Below, one piece after another: positions 16,424-24,177 of a stretch of 64,000 bases of DNA. The position numbers were made by a program, and so were the translations under genes. The notes under the pieces are model-generated. The model made no database searches, was not told the origin of the DNA, and saw only the letters and a program-made list of their open reading frames with translations. This DNA comes from Clavibacter sp. A6099 (GTDB lineage Bacteria > Actinomycetota > Actinomycetes > Actinomycetales > Microbacteriaceae): assembly GCF_021919125.1 (NCBI RefSeq), contig NZ_CP083440.1:1-64000 (forward strand), given 5' to 3'. Numbering within the stretch: position 1 is the stretch's first letter; each line of letters opens with the position of its first letter.

Positions 16424-16467
16424 GGCCGAGCCCTCGCCGGCACCTGCTGGAGCGGCGAGGGTCGGCC
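16424..16467 (-). terminator. Hairpin after exporter operon
   Basis: GGCCGAGCCCTCGCCG pairs with CGGCGAGGGTCGGCC across a 13-base loop (one bulged base). Positioned ~45 bases beyond the permease stop and before the secreted-peptide gene, separating the two transcripts. Confidence 0.65.
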
Positions 16468-16509
16468 GACTCTCCAGACCCCCGCCGGTCCCTGAGGCGG
16501 CAGGTAGAG

Positions 16510-17613
16510 CTATGGAACCCGGAGTTCCTTTAGTGGGTCACGGCGTGCGGCCGCAATTGCTGGTACAACCGCCGCAATCACGCCGACAGCTGTAGCAAGT
16601 ATGGCAACGGCTAGGAAATAAGCAAAGGACGGTAGCGGATCCGCGGATACGACCATGCTAAGGGAAGCTACTCCCGAACCCAAGGCTCCACCAACTGCCG
16701 AAAGCAAGCCTATTTGAATTAAGAGCAGTGCAATTATGAGACCACGCGATGCCCCTAAAGCGCGGCGTCGACCAAAGTCCTTACGTCGAAGCATCACCAG
16801 CCCATAGAGTATGGCTGCTACAAGCGTTGCGGTCAAGCTGAATATAAGAACTACGAGGTTCTGAGAAAAAAATCCTAACTGTCCTTGAATCAAGCCCCGT
16901 AAGTCCGCTAGTGATTCGCTTGTGCTGATGGACACTTTTGTGGGGTCACTTACCGCAAGTACTGATACCACAGCATCCGTTACAGCGGCAACTTCGTTAG
17001 GTTCGGAAGCAACCACCACCAATACTGCCAAATCGCCTGATGGGGAAGCCTGCGGGGCTATAGCGAGGGGCTCCATGAACGACAGATAGTCGGGTGGTGT
17101 CACCGTGCCTACGATATCGAATGACTCGCCGCTACTGGTCACGACGCCGCCGGCCACTTCTTCCATCCCGAATGAGCGGATAGCCTCTGGGGACGCCCAA
17201 AGACTCGTGCTATTGGTGAGCTGCCCCCCGCTGATGCCTAAATACGGCAGTTGTGTGCCATAGGCGAGGCGTACGGGTACTCGGTTACCATCCGCGATCT
17301 GGGCGTTCGTGGCATCTATGGCTGGACCGAAGCCGCCTGCCCATTGAATGCCATGGATGCCTGAGAGGCGTGTCAGGACACTCGCATCAAGTTCAGCTTC
17401 AGGTTGAGCACGGACTACTATTGAACGCGTACCTTCGGCGTCGATTGAATCCAGGACCGACTGTTGCGCGCCTACCGTGCGTCCGGTCGTCAGGAGAACG
17501 GCCGCACACATGCCGGCGATCATGATTACCGTGACTACGGATGCGACCGGCTGCGTCCAGGCCGATGACGCTGCTTCCCGAACGACGGCCATCCATCTGT
17601 GCAGATATTTCAT
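16510..17613 (-). CDS. ABC transporter permease, MacB/FtsX-like
   Basis: 367 aa from the ATG at 17613, whose ATGA overlap with the ATPase stop fixes the start (an in-frame start 7 codons upstream lies inside the ATPase gene). One N-terminal membrane segment (VASVVTVIMIAGMCAAVLLT), an extracytoplasmic domain of ~200 residues, then three C-terminal segments (~250-360) including the FtsX-domain stretch LVMLRRKDFGRRRALGASR; it ends with the typical PAIAAARRDPLKELR. This is the four-segment MacB topology. With the ATPase and HlyD-like protein it should form a MacAB-like pump for peptides or drugs. Codons are less GC-biased than in the flanks, suggesting recent acquisition. Confidence 0.85.
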   Translation of the reverse strand: MKYLHRWMAVVREAASSAWTQPVASVVTVIMIAGMCAAVLLTTGRTVGAQQSVLDSIDAEGTRSIVVRAQPEAELDASVLTRLSGIHGIQWAGGFGPAIDATNAQIADGNRVPVRLAYGTQLPYLGISGGQLTNSTSLWASPEAIRSFGMEEVAGGVVTSSGESFDIVGTVTPPDYLSFMEPLAIAPQASPSGDLAVLVVVASEPNEVAAVTDAVVSVLAVSDPTKVSISTSESLADLRGLIQGQLGFFSQNLVVLIFSLTATLVAAILYGLVMLRRKDFGRRRALGASRGLIIALLLIQIGLLSAVGGALGSGVASLSMVVSADPLPSFAYFLAVAILATAVGVIAAVVPAIAAARRDPLKELRVP

Positions 17614-18293
17614 AGTCTTATGGTTCGGTGGCATTGGCTGACGAGGGCAGGGTCGTGAGTTACAACGACGACGGCCGAGCCTGCCGCGGCTTGTTCATGA
17701 AACGCTTTGACTACTAGCGCTGAGGAGTCCGCGTCAAGATTGCCAGTCGGCTCGTCCGCGAGAAGAATCAGAGGGTCGTTCAGAAGCGCCCGACAAAGAG
17801 CTATTCGTTGGGCTTGACCGCCGGAGACCTGCCCGGGTTTGCCATTGGCTCGAAGATTCACGCCAAACTGCTCCATGAGATGTAATGCTTTTAATCGGTC
17901 ACTCTTGCGCGAGGTGCCACGATACAGAGTCGTTTCCGTGACGTTATCGAGCACTGTCCTCGTCGGGTCCAAGGCTGCGTCCTGAAAAACGAAACCGAAC
18001 GTCTGCGCTCGAAGGGCTGATTTCTGCGCGTCGTTGAACTTGATCGCGTTTTGACCGCGGACAAGAAGCGCCCCTTTTGTCGGTTTAAGCATGAGTCCGA
18101 GAATGTAGAGTAGGGTTGACTTTCCGCGACCCGATCGTCCGGTGATGGCAACAACTTCTCCCGATGCAAACTGAGCAGACCACTCGGAGAGGATTGGATT
18201 GTCGGTGTCATAGCCGAAGGTAACGCCTTGAGCGGCAAAGAGAACTTCGCCACGGTGGGGTCGGCGCTGGAACTCCGGTGCACTGATGGTCAT
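17610..18293 (-). CDS. ABC transporter ATP-binding protein, MacB/LolD-like
   Basis: 227 aa. Walker A GRSGRGKST at about 52-60, Q-loop in FVFQDAALDP, signature VSGGQAQR, Walker B LILLADEPTGNLD and the switch His in VVVVTHDP are all present. The LADEPTGNLD wording is that of the MacB/LolD subfamily. Two bases separate its ATG from the stop of the membrane-fusion gene upstream, and its stop overlaps the permease start, so the three are co-transcribed. Confidence 0.9.
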   Translation of the reverse strand: MTISAPEFQRRPHRGEVLFAAQGVTFGYDTDNPILSEWSAQFASGEVVAITGRSGRGKSTLLYILGLMLKPTKGALLVRGQNAIKFNDAQKSALRAQTFGFVFQDAALDPTRTVLDNVTETTLYRGTSRKSDRLKALHLMEQFGVNLRANGKPGQVSGGQAQRIALCRALLNDPLILLADEPTGNLDADSSALVVKAFHEQAAAGSAVVVVTHDPALVSQCHRTIRL

Positions 18294-18295
18294 GG

Positions 18296-19516
18296 TTAGT
18301 TACCTTTTGATGGTATACGCACTTCAAGTCCTTCATCTACGCCATTAATGACAGACATACCTTGCGCGCTAGCGGTTACTTGTACGGGGTAGCGAGTGCC
18401 GTCAAGGGACACCACTGCAATGGATCCGTCGTTGCCTGTCACCAAGGCCGAGCTGGGAACTATTAAGCCAGTTGTTTGCTCAACAATGACGACTTTGGAG
18501 CTAAAAAGGGCTTCTCCTTCAACTGGGACCTCAGAGCAGGCATCGGCACAAATGCTGGTACCATCTTTGCCGCTGAGGTTGACAAATAGCCCTGCGTCCG
18601 ACTTTGTGCGATCTGTAATGAATGCTTCCCACAGCGCTCCGGACGGGCTTGTGACCTCTACTCGTTTCCCAGTCGCCAGGAGCGACGACTGAGAGTCGGT
18701 TATCGCAATTTTGAAGTTAGGAGAGCTGGACAGTCCCGACAGCACGGGCTCTCCCCCCGCGAGGTTTGCGCCACGTTTAACTATTGCCTCGTCGAGCGAG
18801 GCGCGGAGAGGGAGGTTTGGAACAAACAGAAGGTCACCCCGTTGCACGGAGCCGTCTTGGGGCAATTGCAACGATTTCTGCCACGCTTTTACCGCCGCCG
18901 TTGTCACGGAATTGTACGTGCCTGTGTTGCCTGCCTTATACAAGCCGAGCCCTCTGAGAAATGTCTGTAGTTGAGCTACGTCGTCTCCGGTCGTACCCTC
19001 TGATAGAGGCCTGAACATGGGCACGTCGCCCTGAGCGACAACAACAGGGCGAAGGTCAACGGCATAAAGGACATCGCCTGCCTGGAGTTCTTGTCCAGCT
19101 CCGACGCGCACACTAGTAACCGTACCTGCAGCCTGGTTTGCTGCTAGCGGTTGAAGAGTCCATTCGGCGGAAGTGTTAAGTGACAGGGTTGCGCCTATGT
19201 CGCCTTGGCGGACATTGACGCTCGTATACGGGACTGGCTGTAGAGCCTGCGGAGAGGGAGCAAGGACGGTGGCTCCGGCCCAGCCCACGCCCGCCCCTAG
19301 CAGAAGTAGAACGGCTGCAGGAGCGATGATGCGGGCCCACCTTCGACGTGAGCGCGCGGATGGTGCTGCTTGGCTGGCGGACACGTAATCCTCATCGGAA
19401 GATGCTGAGTCCTTGATGACCGGTGACTCCGCACCAGGAGAGATGTGTCTCGAACCGCGCCGGGGCTTCGGTGCTCGTCGAGGTTCGGCATGCGGTGGCT
19501 GGGTGTCGGTCACCAT
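18296..19516 (-). CDS. HlyD/MacA-like membrane fusion protein with peptidoglycan-binding domain
   Basis: 406 aa from the ATG at 19516 (MVTDTQPPHAEP...); a GTG start 11 codons upstream is possible. A ~75-residue basic/Pro-rich cytoplasmic segment precedes one membrane helix (IIAPAAVLLLLGAGVGWAGATVL). Outside are the HlyD-like biotinyl/beta parts (RVGAGQELQAGDVLYAVD), then a PG_binding_1 module (LRGLGLYKAGNTGTYNSVTTAA, VKAWQKSLQLPQDG), then a C-terminal barrel region. This mix of fusion protein and wall-binding module is typical of Gram-positive bacteria, where the adaptor must span peptidoglycan. First gene of the exporter operon. Confidence 0.82.
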   Translation of the reverse strand: MVTDTQPPHAEPRRAPKPRRGSRHISPGAESPVIKDSASSDEDYVSASQAAPSARSRRRWARIIAPAAVLLLLGAGVGWAGATVLAPSPQALQPVPYTSVNVRQGDIGATLSLNTSAEWTLQPLAANQAAGTVTSVRVGAGQELQAGDVLYAVDLRPVVVAQGDVPMFRPLSEGTTGDDVAQLQTFLRGLGLYKAGNTGTYNSVTTAAVKAWQKSLQLPQDGSVQRGDLLFVPNLPLRASLDEAIVKRGANLAGGEPVLSGLSSSPNFKIAITDSQSSLLATGKRVEVTSPSGALWEAFITDRTKSDAGLFVNLSGKDGTSICADACSEVPVEGEALFSSKVVIVEQTTGLIVPSSALVTGNDGSIAVVSLDGTRYPVQVTASAQGMSVINGVDEGLEVRIPSKGN

Positions 19517-19963
19517 CGCACCGTACGGTACTGCTGTCACTCGCAACACCTGGGTCGCTCGACATGGTGGCGGGGTGCGACGAAACAGGAGCGTCTGCGC
19601 GAACGACCTCGGCGGTCTCTACCGACTAGCGCTGATGGATCACGCTGAGCGCCGGCAGGTCGTCGCCAGCGACGCGCTGGCCGTGCCGTGACGGCGCGAC
19701 GGCCGGGCGCGTCGGTGTCCGGTAGGACACCGAACATGCGCTGCACTACGCACGGTTGCTCTAGTCGAAGATGACCAAGCGCCTCAGAGGACCACGGCGT
19801 GATCGCCCGCTCCGCCAAGTCGGGGAAGTTCGTCACTGTCTCGTTCGCTCGGTGACACCCCATCACTACGGCGAAGCAGTGCGAGAAGTAACCTCGGGCG
19901 GCACGCCCGCCTAGCGAGGCACCTAGGACGAGGCCGGGCCCGCAGAGGCTGGGGTCCTCGTCC
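19517..19963. other. Gene-free stretch
   Basis: About 450 bases upstream of the exporter operon, likely containing its promoter. A small hairpin CGGTGTCC-GGTA-GGACACCG lies at 19713-19732. No credible coding frame. Confidence 0.5.
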
Positions 19964-20152
19964 TTATACAGACGGGCGCCGGTCCAGCTGGGACACCCGA
20001 GCAACAGTGATTCCCGCACTCTTAGAGATCTCTGCCCACGTCGGACCGTCCTTAGTTGCCGAGGCGGCGCCGATGAGCGCGTTGCGCTCGTTGAGAGGGG
20101 CCGACATTTCGGCCTCGAGCTCCACCCGCCTACCGGTGAGCTCGTGCGACAT
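19964..20152 (-). CDS. Small helix-turn-helix protein
   Basis: 62 aa from the ATG at 20152 (MSHELTGRR...). N-terminal helix with ELEAEM then NERNALIGAASA, followed by a sigma-like HTH: TWAEISKSAGITVARVSQL. Actinobacteria carry many such ~60-residue HTH proteins of unknown target. Ends in RRPSV. Just upstream, on the same strand, is lsr2 behind a strong hairpin. An in-frame start 13 codons further up is possible but lacks a ribosome site. Confidence 0.6.
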   Translation of the reverse strand: MSHELTGRRVELEAEMSAPLNERNALIGAASATKDGPTWAEISKSAGITVARVSQLDRRPSV

Positions 20153-20220
20153 CGGCGGTCGTGACCCTCGCCGGCGGGTTCCTGCCACCATGGATCAATC
20201 GCCGTCTGAGGCATCAACAA

Positions 20221-20256
20221 CGAGAGGGCCGACCCGTCTACGGGTCGGCCCTCTCG
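20221..20256. terminator. Strong hairpin downstream of lsr2
   Basis: A 16-bp perfect stem (CGAGAGGGCCGACCCG and its complement) with a four-base loop TCTA, 15 bases beyond the lsr2 stop. Symmetric, so it could also stop transcripts from the other side. Confidence 0.85.
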
Positions 20257-20271
20257 TGTGTGCTGGTCGAG

Positions 20272-20619
20272 CTAGTTTGTCGCGGCGCGGTACTCCTCGA
20301 GCAGATCCGCGGAGATGCGTCCGCGCTCGGAGACCTTGTGGCCGTGCTCGCGCAGCCACTCGCGGGCGGCGCTGAGGTCCTGCTTCGGGCTCGAGCCGGC
20401 CGAGCGGCGGGGTGCCTTCCCGGAGGTGGCGCGGCCGACGCGGCGGCCCTTCTCGATGTAGTCATCGAGCGCGGTTCGCAGCTTGGCGGCGTTGTCGTCG
20501 CTGAGGTCGATCTCGTAGTTCACGCCATCGAGCGCGAAGGGGACGGTCTCGCCCTGGCCCTCGTCGATCTGCGTGCCGTCGATGTCGTCAACGAGCGTGG
20601 TAACTACTTTGCGGGCCAT
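20272..20619 (-). CDS. lsr2: Lsr2 nucleoid-associated protein
   Basis: 115 aa, the usual Lsr2 length. N-terminal dimerisation domain starts MARKVVTTLVDDIDG and includes ETVPFALDGVNYEIDL, SDDNAAKLRTALDDYI; a basic linker follows (SGKAPRRSAGSSPKQD); the C-terminal AT-hook-like DNA-binding domain is AAREWLREHGHKVSERGRI. Lsr2 coats and silences AT-rich, horizontally acquired DNA in actinobacteria. A plasmid-borne copy may hide the element from the host or silence its costly genes, as H-NS-like 'stealth' proteins do on enterobacterial plasmids (inference). Followed by a strong hairpin. Confidence 0.95.
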   Translation of the reverse strand: MARKVVTTLVDDIDGTQIDEGQGETVPFALDGVNYEIDLSDDNAAKLRTALDDYIEKGRRVGRATSGKAPRRSAGSSPKQDLSAAREWLREHGHKVSERGRISADLLEEYRAATN

Positions 20620-20730
20620 CTATTTTCCTCCCCAAGCGGATTCAGCGCCTGTTGACGCGAGTGATTCCACCATAACCCGGTGAGTCGCAATTCGCGAGAA
20701 CGACGCACGCAGTTCTTCTATCATGCAGGT

Positions 20731-21141
20731 ATGGCCGATCTCGACGTCTGGGCTGCCATGCCCAGCACCTTGCGATCCGACGATCTCCGTGACCTTCTAC
20801 GTATCCGTCAAACGACGGTGAGTCTCTGGCTCTGGCAAGGGAAGATCCCCGGATACCTGATAGGGCACTCGTGGATTGCGTTCCGGTCGGAGGTGAGGGA
20901 GTGGCTGGAGTCGACGGCGGACGGACCGGTGCCGCCGCGCGAGCCGGACCCTGATCCGCTCGACGCCTACGGCGACGTCCTCACGGTCAGCGAAGTCGCC
21001 GGGCTGTTCCGGATGAGCCGTCAGACCATTACTGGCTGGCTCCGCGACGGTGTACTCGGCGGGCGGTTCGACGGGCGGCGCTGGTCCGTTGAGAAGGGTG
21101 CTGTTCTGGAGCTCCTACGCGAGGGCAGCAACCGACCGTGA
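20731..21141 (+). CDS. DNA-binding protein with two excisionase-like helix-turn-helix domains
   Basis: 136 aa from the ATG at 20731, preceded by GCAGGT; a GTG 17 codons upstream is less likely. Two MerR/excisionase-type (HTH_17) modules: residues ~10-55 (LRDLLRIRQTTVSLWLWQGK, then W.AFRSEVREWL) and ~80-130 (LTVSEVAGLFRMSRQTITGW, then RWSVEKGAVLELL). Such duplicated Xis-like proteins act as directionality factors or plasmid copy/transfer regulators. No integrase is seen in the window. Transcribed away from lsr2. Confidence 0.75.
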   Translation: MADLDVWAAMPSTLRSDDLRDLLRIRQTTVSLWLWQGKIPGYLIGHSWIAFRSEVREWLESTADGPVPPREPDPDPLDAYGDVLTVSEVAGLFRMSRQTITGWLRDGVLGGRFDGRRWSVEKGAVLELLREGSNRP

Positions 21142-21187
21142 GGCCGGTCACCTAGCCTGATCTGCCGCCGCGAGACCTCGGTCCGGC

Positions 21188-21871
21188 CTATATAGGGTCA
21201 ATGAGATCCACGCGGTTGTTCTGCACGCGGTTGACGTCGCGGGACACCTCGTAGTGCTCCAGGTCATGCGCGACCTGGAGCGACTCCCGGTCGAGGAGCT
21301 TGAGCAGGTCCTCCGCCGGCAGGTGGTCGCCGAGCCAGTCGTCGTACGCGTCCGGCGTCGGGCAGGCCGGCATCCGGTCGTGGACCTCGCCCGGCGCCAC
21401 GTGGGCGTCGCGGGTGATGATCGCCATCGAGAGGCGCCACTTGTCCGGGGCGTCTTCCTCCTTGGTCGGGTCCGGCCAGGCGGAGACGATGCCCGCCATC
21501 GCGATCGCGGCGTCCGGCTGGTGGATGAAGTGCGGTTGCTTGCCCGTCTCAGTGACGACCCACTCGTAGTAACCGGCCGCGGGGATGATCGCCCGGGCCG
21601 TGGCGAACGACTTGCGGAACATGGGCGACGTCGAGACGGTCTCGATGCGTGCGTTGATCGGCTGCGGCCGCTGCTTCTTGAAGTCCTTGGCCCACCCCGG
21701 CACGTAGCCCCAGTGCACGGAAGGCAGGAAGCGTTCACCTTCGCGCTCGCGCACGAGGGACACGTCGCGGGTGGGCGCGACGTTGAAGTCGTCCCGCAGC
21801 GGATCGAACGCGTCCAGCAGGTCAGGCAGGAGGTCCCCGGAGGCTCGGGTTACGACGAATCGTCCACACAT
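21188..21871 (-). CDS. SRAP/HMCES-family protein (SOS response-associated peptidase)
   Basis: 227 aa. The catalytic Cys2 (MCGRFV) that becomes the new N-terminus and forms the thiazolidine crosslink to abasic sites is present, with NVAPT at ~31, PINARIET, the conserved IIPAAGYYEW (Glu near residue 105), and HDRMP. This is the full SRAP domain; it protects abasic single-stranded DNA during replication. On a conjugative element it could guard incoming single strands (inference). The gene points toward the HTH gene and ends ~45 bases from it. Confidence 0.93.
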   Translation of the reverse strand: MCGRFVVTRASGDLLPDLLDAFDPLRDDFNVAPTRDVSLVREREGERFLPSVHWGYVPGWAKDFKKQRPQPINARIETVSTSPMFRKSFATARAIIPAAGYYEWVVTETGKQPHFIHQPDAAIAMAGIVSAWPDPTKEEDAPDKWRLSMAIITRDAHVAPGEVHDRMPACPTPDAYDDWLGDHLPAEDLLKLLDRESLQVAHDLEHYEVSRDVNRVQNNRVDLIDPI

Positions 21872-22084
21872 GGGATCAGTCTGACCCTCGTGAGCACGTC
21901 TGCAACCATGCCGCTCTCCACAACTCCGTGCGAAGAACCACCTACCCGTAGATGGTCAACGCGGCCACATCGACGGACTCGTAATCCGCTGGTAATGGCC
22001 CCTACTGCCCGCCAAACGCTGGGGATCGCACTCCGATGTTCCCCTACGAATGGGGGAACGCGCACCACACGAACCTGTGGAAAT

Positions 22085-22112
22085 TGTGCATAACTTGAGA
22101 AAGTTATCCACC
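22085..22112. other. DnaA-box-like pair with hairpin
   Basis: TGTGCATAA at 22085-22093 is the complement of TTATGCACA, an exact match to the TTATNCACA consensus; TTATCCACC at 22104-22112 matches the classical box in 8 of 9. Between them ATAACTT-GAGA-AAGTTAT forms a 7-bp hairpin. More CCACAAC/CTGTGGA pieces lie at 21915-22130. May be a DnaA-binding site or a second replication element; 22.1 kb is far from the rep gene. Confidence 0.4.
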
Positions 22113-22276
22113 ACCTGTGGAGGACACGCCCACTAGATGTGGTGGTGGACTAGGGCCAGCGACCGCATATATAGTGGCCTCAGGCCGTGAGGTCGCCCGG
22201 ACTGGGCGAGCGTCGCCGGATCGAGAAATAGCCTGGCGGTAGCACGGCGAACCGAAATGAATCAAAGGAGGTGAAC

Positions 22277-22519
22277 ATGACCAACAACAACAACGACCGA
22301 CACGTCGTCCCCAGCGAGAACGGGGGATGGAACGTCCAGGCGCCTGGCGCGGGGCGAGCTTCCTCGCACCATGACAGGCAGGCGGATGCGATCAACCGGG
22401 CGCGCGAGATCATCGGCAACGCCGGCGGCGGCGAGCTCGTCACACACAATCGCGAGAGCAAGATCCGCGCGAAGGACACGATCCCGAAGGGCAACGACCC
22501 GCGCTCGAGCAAGGGCTAG
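22277..22519 (+). CDS. DUF2188-family small protein
   Basis: 80 aa with a textbook ribosome site AAAGGAGGTGAAC before the ATG at 22277. Matches the DUF2188 pattern: HVVPSENGGWNVQAPGAGRA, then HHDRQADAINRAREIIGNAG, GELVTHNRES and IRAKDTIPKGNDP. The family is widespread, small and of unknown role, often found beside other small accessory genes. A hairpin at 22658 follows it. Confidence 0.8.
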   Translation: MTNNNNDRHVVPSENGGWNVQAPGAGRASSHHDRQADAINRAREIIGNAGGGELVTHNRESKIRAKDTIPKGNDPRSSKG

Positions 22520-22657
22520 GTCTCGCTGGCCGGGGGCACCTGCCCTTGGTCGCGTCCCTACGGAGGGCAACGTCGAGTTGCCAGCGCACTCACCAGTCGG
22601 GAAGCCCCGGCACCCGGTCCCTGCCACCCGCGCAGGATCGGCACCAGACAGCGAAAA

Positions 22658-22680
22658 CCCCTCCGAAGTCGACGGAGGGG
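22658..22680 (+). terminator. Hairpin after DUF2188 gene
   Basis: CCCCTCCG pairs with CGGAGGGG over a 7-base loop, preceded by an A-run and followed by AGTTC. Plausible terminator ~140 bases after the DUF2188 stop. Confidence 0.55.
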
Positions 22681-22753
22681 AGTTCGGTTGGCTCTCATTG
22701 CAGCGAGGCCCCCCGAGCGTACACGTAACGCGGGTAGGAAGTGAGGTAAGCAA

Positions 22754-22891
22754 ATGCCCAAGAAGGCACCAAATCGAGTGACAAGTCCAAGCGTTGCGCG
22801 TGACGCATCAGCGGTTTTGCGCGATGGTCACTCGTCAGAGCGAACAAAGCGAGTCGCTGCTAGCGCTCTCGCGCAGGCTAAGCGTAAGTAG
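22754..22891 (+). CDS. Small basic protein of a conserved unknown family
   Basis: 45 aa, below most calling limits: starts MPKKAPNRVTSPSVARDASA and ends ALAQAKRK. GAGGTAAG ribosome site before the ATG at 22754 and an intrinsic hairpin 15 bases past the TAG. The wording (V.SP.V...AS.VLRDG..S...K..A.SAL.Q) is that of short stand-alone proteins seen across many bacteria, often near antibiotic or defence genes; function unknown. I am fairly sure it is real because of its ribosome site, terminator and pattern. Confidence 0.75.
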   Translation: MPKKAPNRVTSPSVARDASAVLRDGHSSERTKRVAASALAQAKRK

Positions 22892-22905
22892 GCTGTAATT
22901 GGTAT

Positions 22906-22931
22906 AGGAGCCGCGACGACTCGCGGCTCCT
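22906..22931. terminator. Intrinsic-like hairpin between convergent small genes
   Basis: AGGAGCCGCGA, four-base loop CGAC, TCGCGGCTCCT, then ATTT. It sits between the 45-aa gene (plus strand) and the end of the 53-aa gene (minus strand) and could stop both. Confidence 0.8.
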
Positions 22932-22943
22932 ATTTACGGAAAT

Positions 22944-23105
22944 CTATCCCCTAGGAGCGGGAGTCCAGTTCTGAGGCCGCGCAGGTGAAACGGGAATAGG
23001 GCGAGCGGACGGCACGACTCTCTGACCCTCCTTGAACCTCACGTTTCCCTGCGAAGGAGTCGGGCTTTGTGCTGTGCTTCTATTCGAATTCTGCTGGTCA
23101 GTCAT
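22944..23105 (-). CDS. Small Gln/Pro/Ser-rich hypothetical protein
   Basis: 53 aa: begins MTDQQNSNRSTAQSPTPSQG, then NVRFKEGQRVVPSARPIPV and ends PQNWTPAPRG. The ribosome site TTAGGAG lies 8 bases before the ATG at 23105, and a hairpin follows its stop, supporting reality. Low complexity, likely disordered. No family recognised. Divergent from the DUF6338-like gene with a 50-base shared promoter region. Confidence 0.55.
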   Translation of the reverse strand: MTDQQNSNRSTAQSPTPSQGNVRFKEGQRVVPSARPIPVSPARPQNWTPAPRG

Positions 23106-23155
23106 AGAATACTCCTAACACGCTAATTTGTCAGTCCCTTGACCCAGGAGGGCCA

Positions 23156-23965
23156 GTGGTCCCAACAACAGTAAACGGCATCATACTCCTTCTAGTCGTG
23201 CTGTTCCCAGGCTTTTTCTACGTCCTTCGGAGGGAGCCCCACACCCCGTCTCGCAAGTTCTCTGCCTTCAGGGAGACGATGCGGGTCATCGTAGCCAGCG
23301 CCTCTGCGTACTTCGTTTCGGGCACGTTAGTGCTGGTCGGAAGCTGGTTCGTAGGCCTTTGGACCCCCTCGGCTTGGGTGGAGGTGCTAGGAGCCCTTCA
23401 GTCTCCCTACCGGTACCAGGATGCTCACCCACTCCGCTTCCTCGCCGGCGGAGTGGCTCTCGTCATCCTCGCCACCTCGCTCTGTGTGCTCTGTGGGGGG
23501 CTTCTTCCTGGGAGGACTCTGAAGTGGCTTGCGAACCACGGAACCGTAGCATCGAAGAAGCTATTCACGCACATACGGGCTTCGCGCATGCAAATGGGTT
23601 CGGCCTGGTGGTCGATGCTTGAATCCGGGCCCGATAGGACAACTGTGGTTTCAATCACTTTGCATGATGGAAATACTGTAGTTGGCGACTTGTATTCCTA
23701 CAATATGGATGCCGACGATACGGCTGACCGCGATATAGTCCTTCAGGGGAAGGTGTTTCTTCTCAAGCCTAACAAGGAGCCGGAACTGCTTCCTGATCCT
23801 ATTGCTATTGTTAGCGCCCGAGAAATTAAGTACATGACGCTTCAATACACAGTGGCCCCGGGGGAGCCCGAGCAGGGCACGGACCTTGTTTCGTCCGGTG
23901 ACGAATCCAGGCCCGGCGAGGGCCCCGTCGTATCCCATCCGATCACGGAAGCGGACCGTACGTGA
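23156..23965 (+). CDS. DUF6338-like membrane protein
   Basis: 269 aa from a GTG with CAGGAGGGCCA ahead of it. Three membrane segments: ~7-24 (IILLLVVLFPGFFYVL), ~46-70 (IVASASAYFVSGTLVLVGSW) and ~98-118 (FLAGGVALVILATSLCVLCG). The cytoplasmic C-terminal half contains VVSITLHDGNTVVGDLYSY and DIVLQGKVFLLKPNKEPE, a beta-rich module typical of DUF6338 proteins. The coding sequence from ~23640 to 23840 is clearly more A/T-rich than its neighbours. Function unknown; many relatives lie in variable islands. Confidence 0.65.
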   Translation: MVPTTVNGIILLLVVLFPGFFYVLRREPHTPSRKFSAFRETMRVIVASASAYFVSGTLVLVGSWFVGLWTPSAWVEVLGALQSPYRYQDAHPLRFLAGGVALVILATSLCVLCGGLLPGRTLKWLANHGTVASKKLFTHIRASRMQMGSAWWSMLESGPDRTTVVSITLHDGNTVVGDLYSYNMDADDTADRDIVLQGKVFLLKPNKEPELLPDPIAIVSAREIKYMTLQYTVAPGEPEQGTDLVSSGDESRPGEGPVVSHPITEADRT

Positions 23966-24177
23966 CATAAGAAACGCCATAGGTGGCGCTTCACGGTGCT
24001 CGGCTTGTCCCAGTCGAGGTCCCCTCACCGGAGCAGTCGCCGGACCACCTTCCTGAGACCCATGGAGCCGAGGACGGTGCCCGGCGTCGCGGTGGTCCGG
24101 TAGGGGATCCTCTATCGGACAAGTTGAGCGCATGCGGTGGGTGCGCACCTGGACGACCAATTTTGAGCGCTGAGGCT

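Noticed and set aside
19537-20220. 227-aa minus-strand frame
   Set aside because: Ser/Arg/Pro-rich shadow sequence without a ribosome site; the real gene there is the 62-aa HTH protein in another frame.
21950-22020. tRNA-Thr-like anticodon arm (CGGA-CTCGTAA-TCCG)
   Set aside because: A D-loop-like stretch precedes it, but no T-arm (GGTTCGA) and no matching acceptor stem are present. Most likely chance, at best an old remnant.
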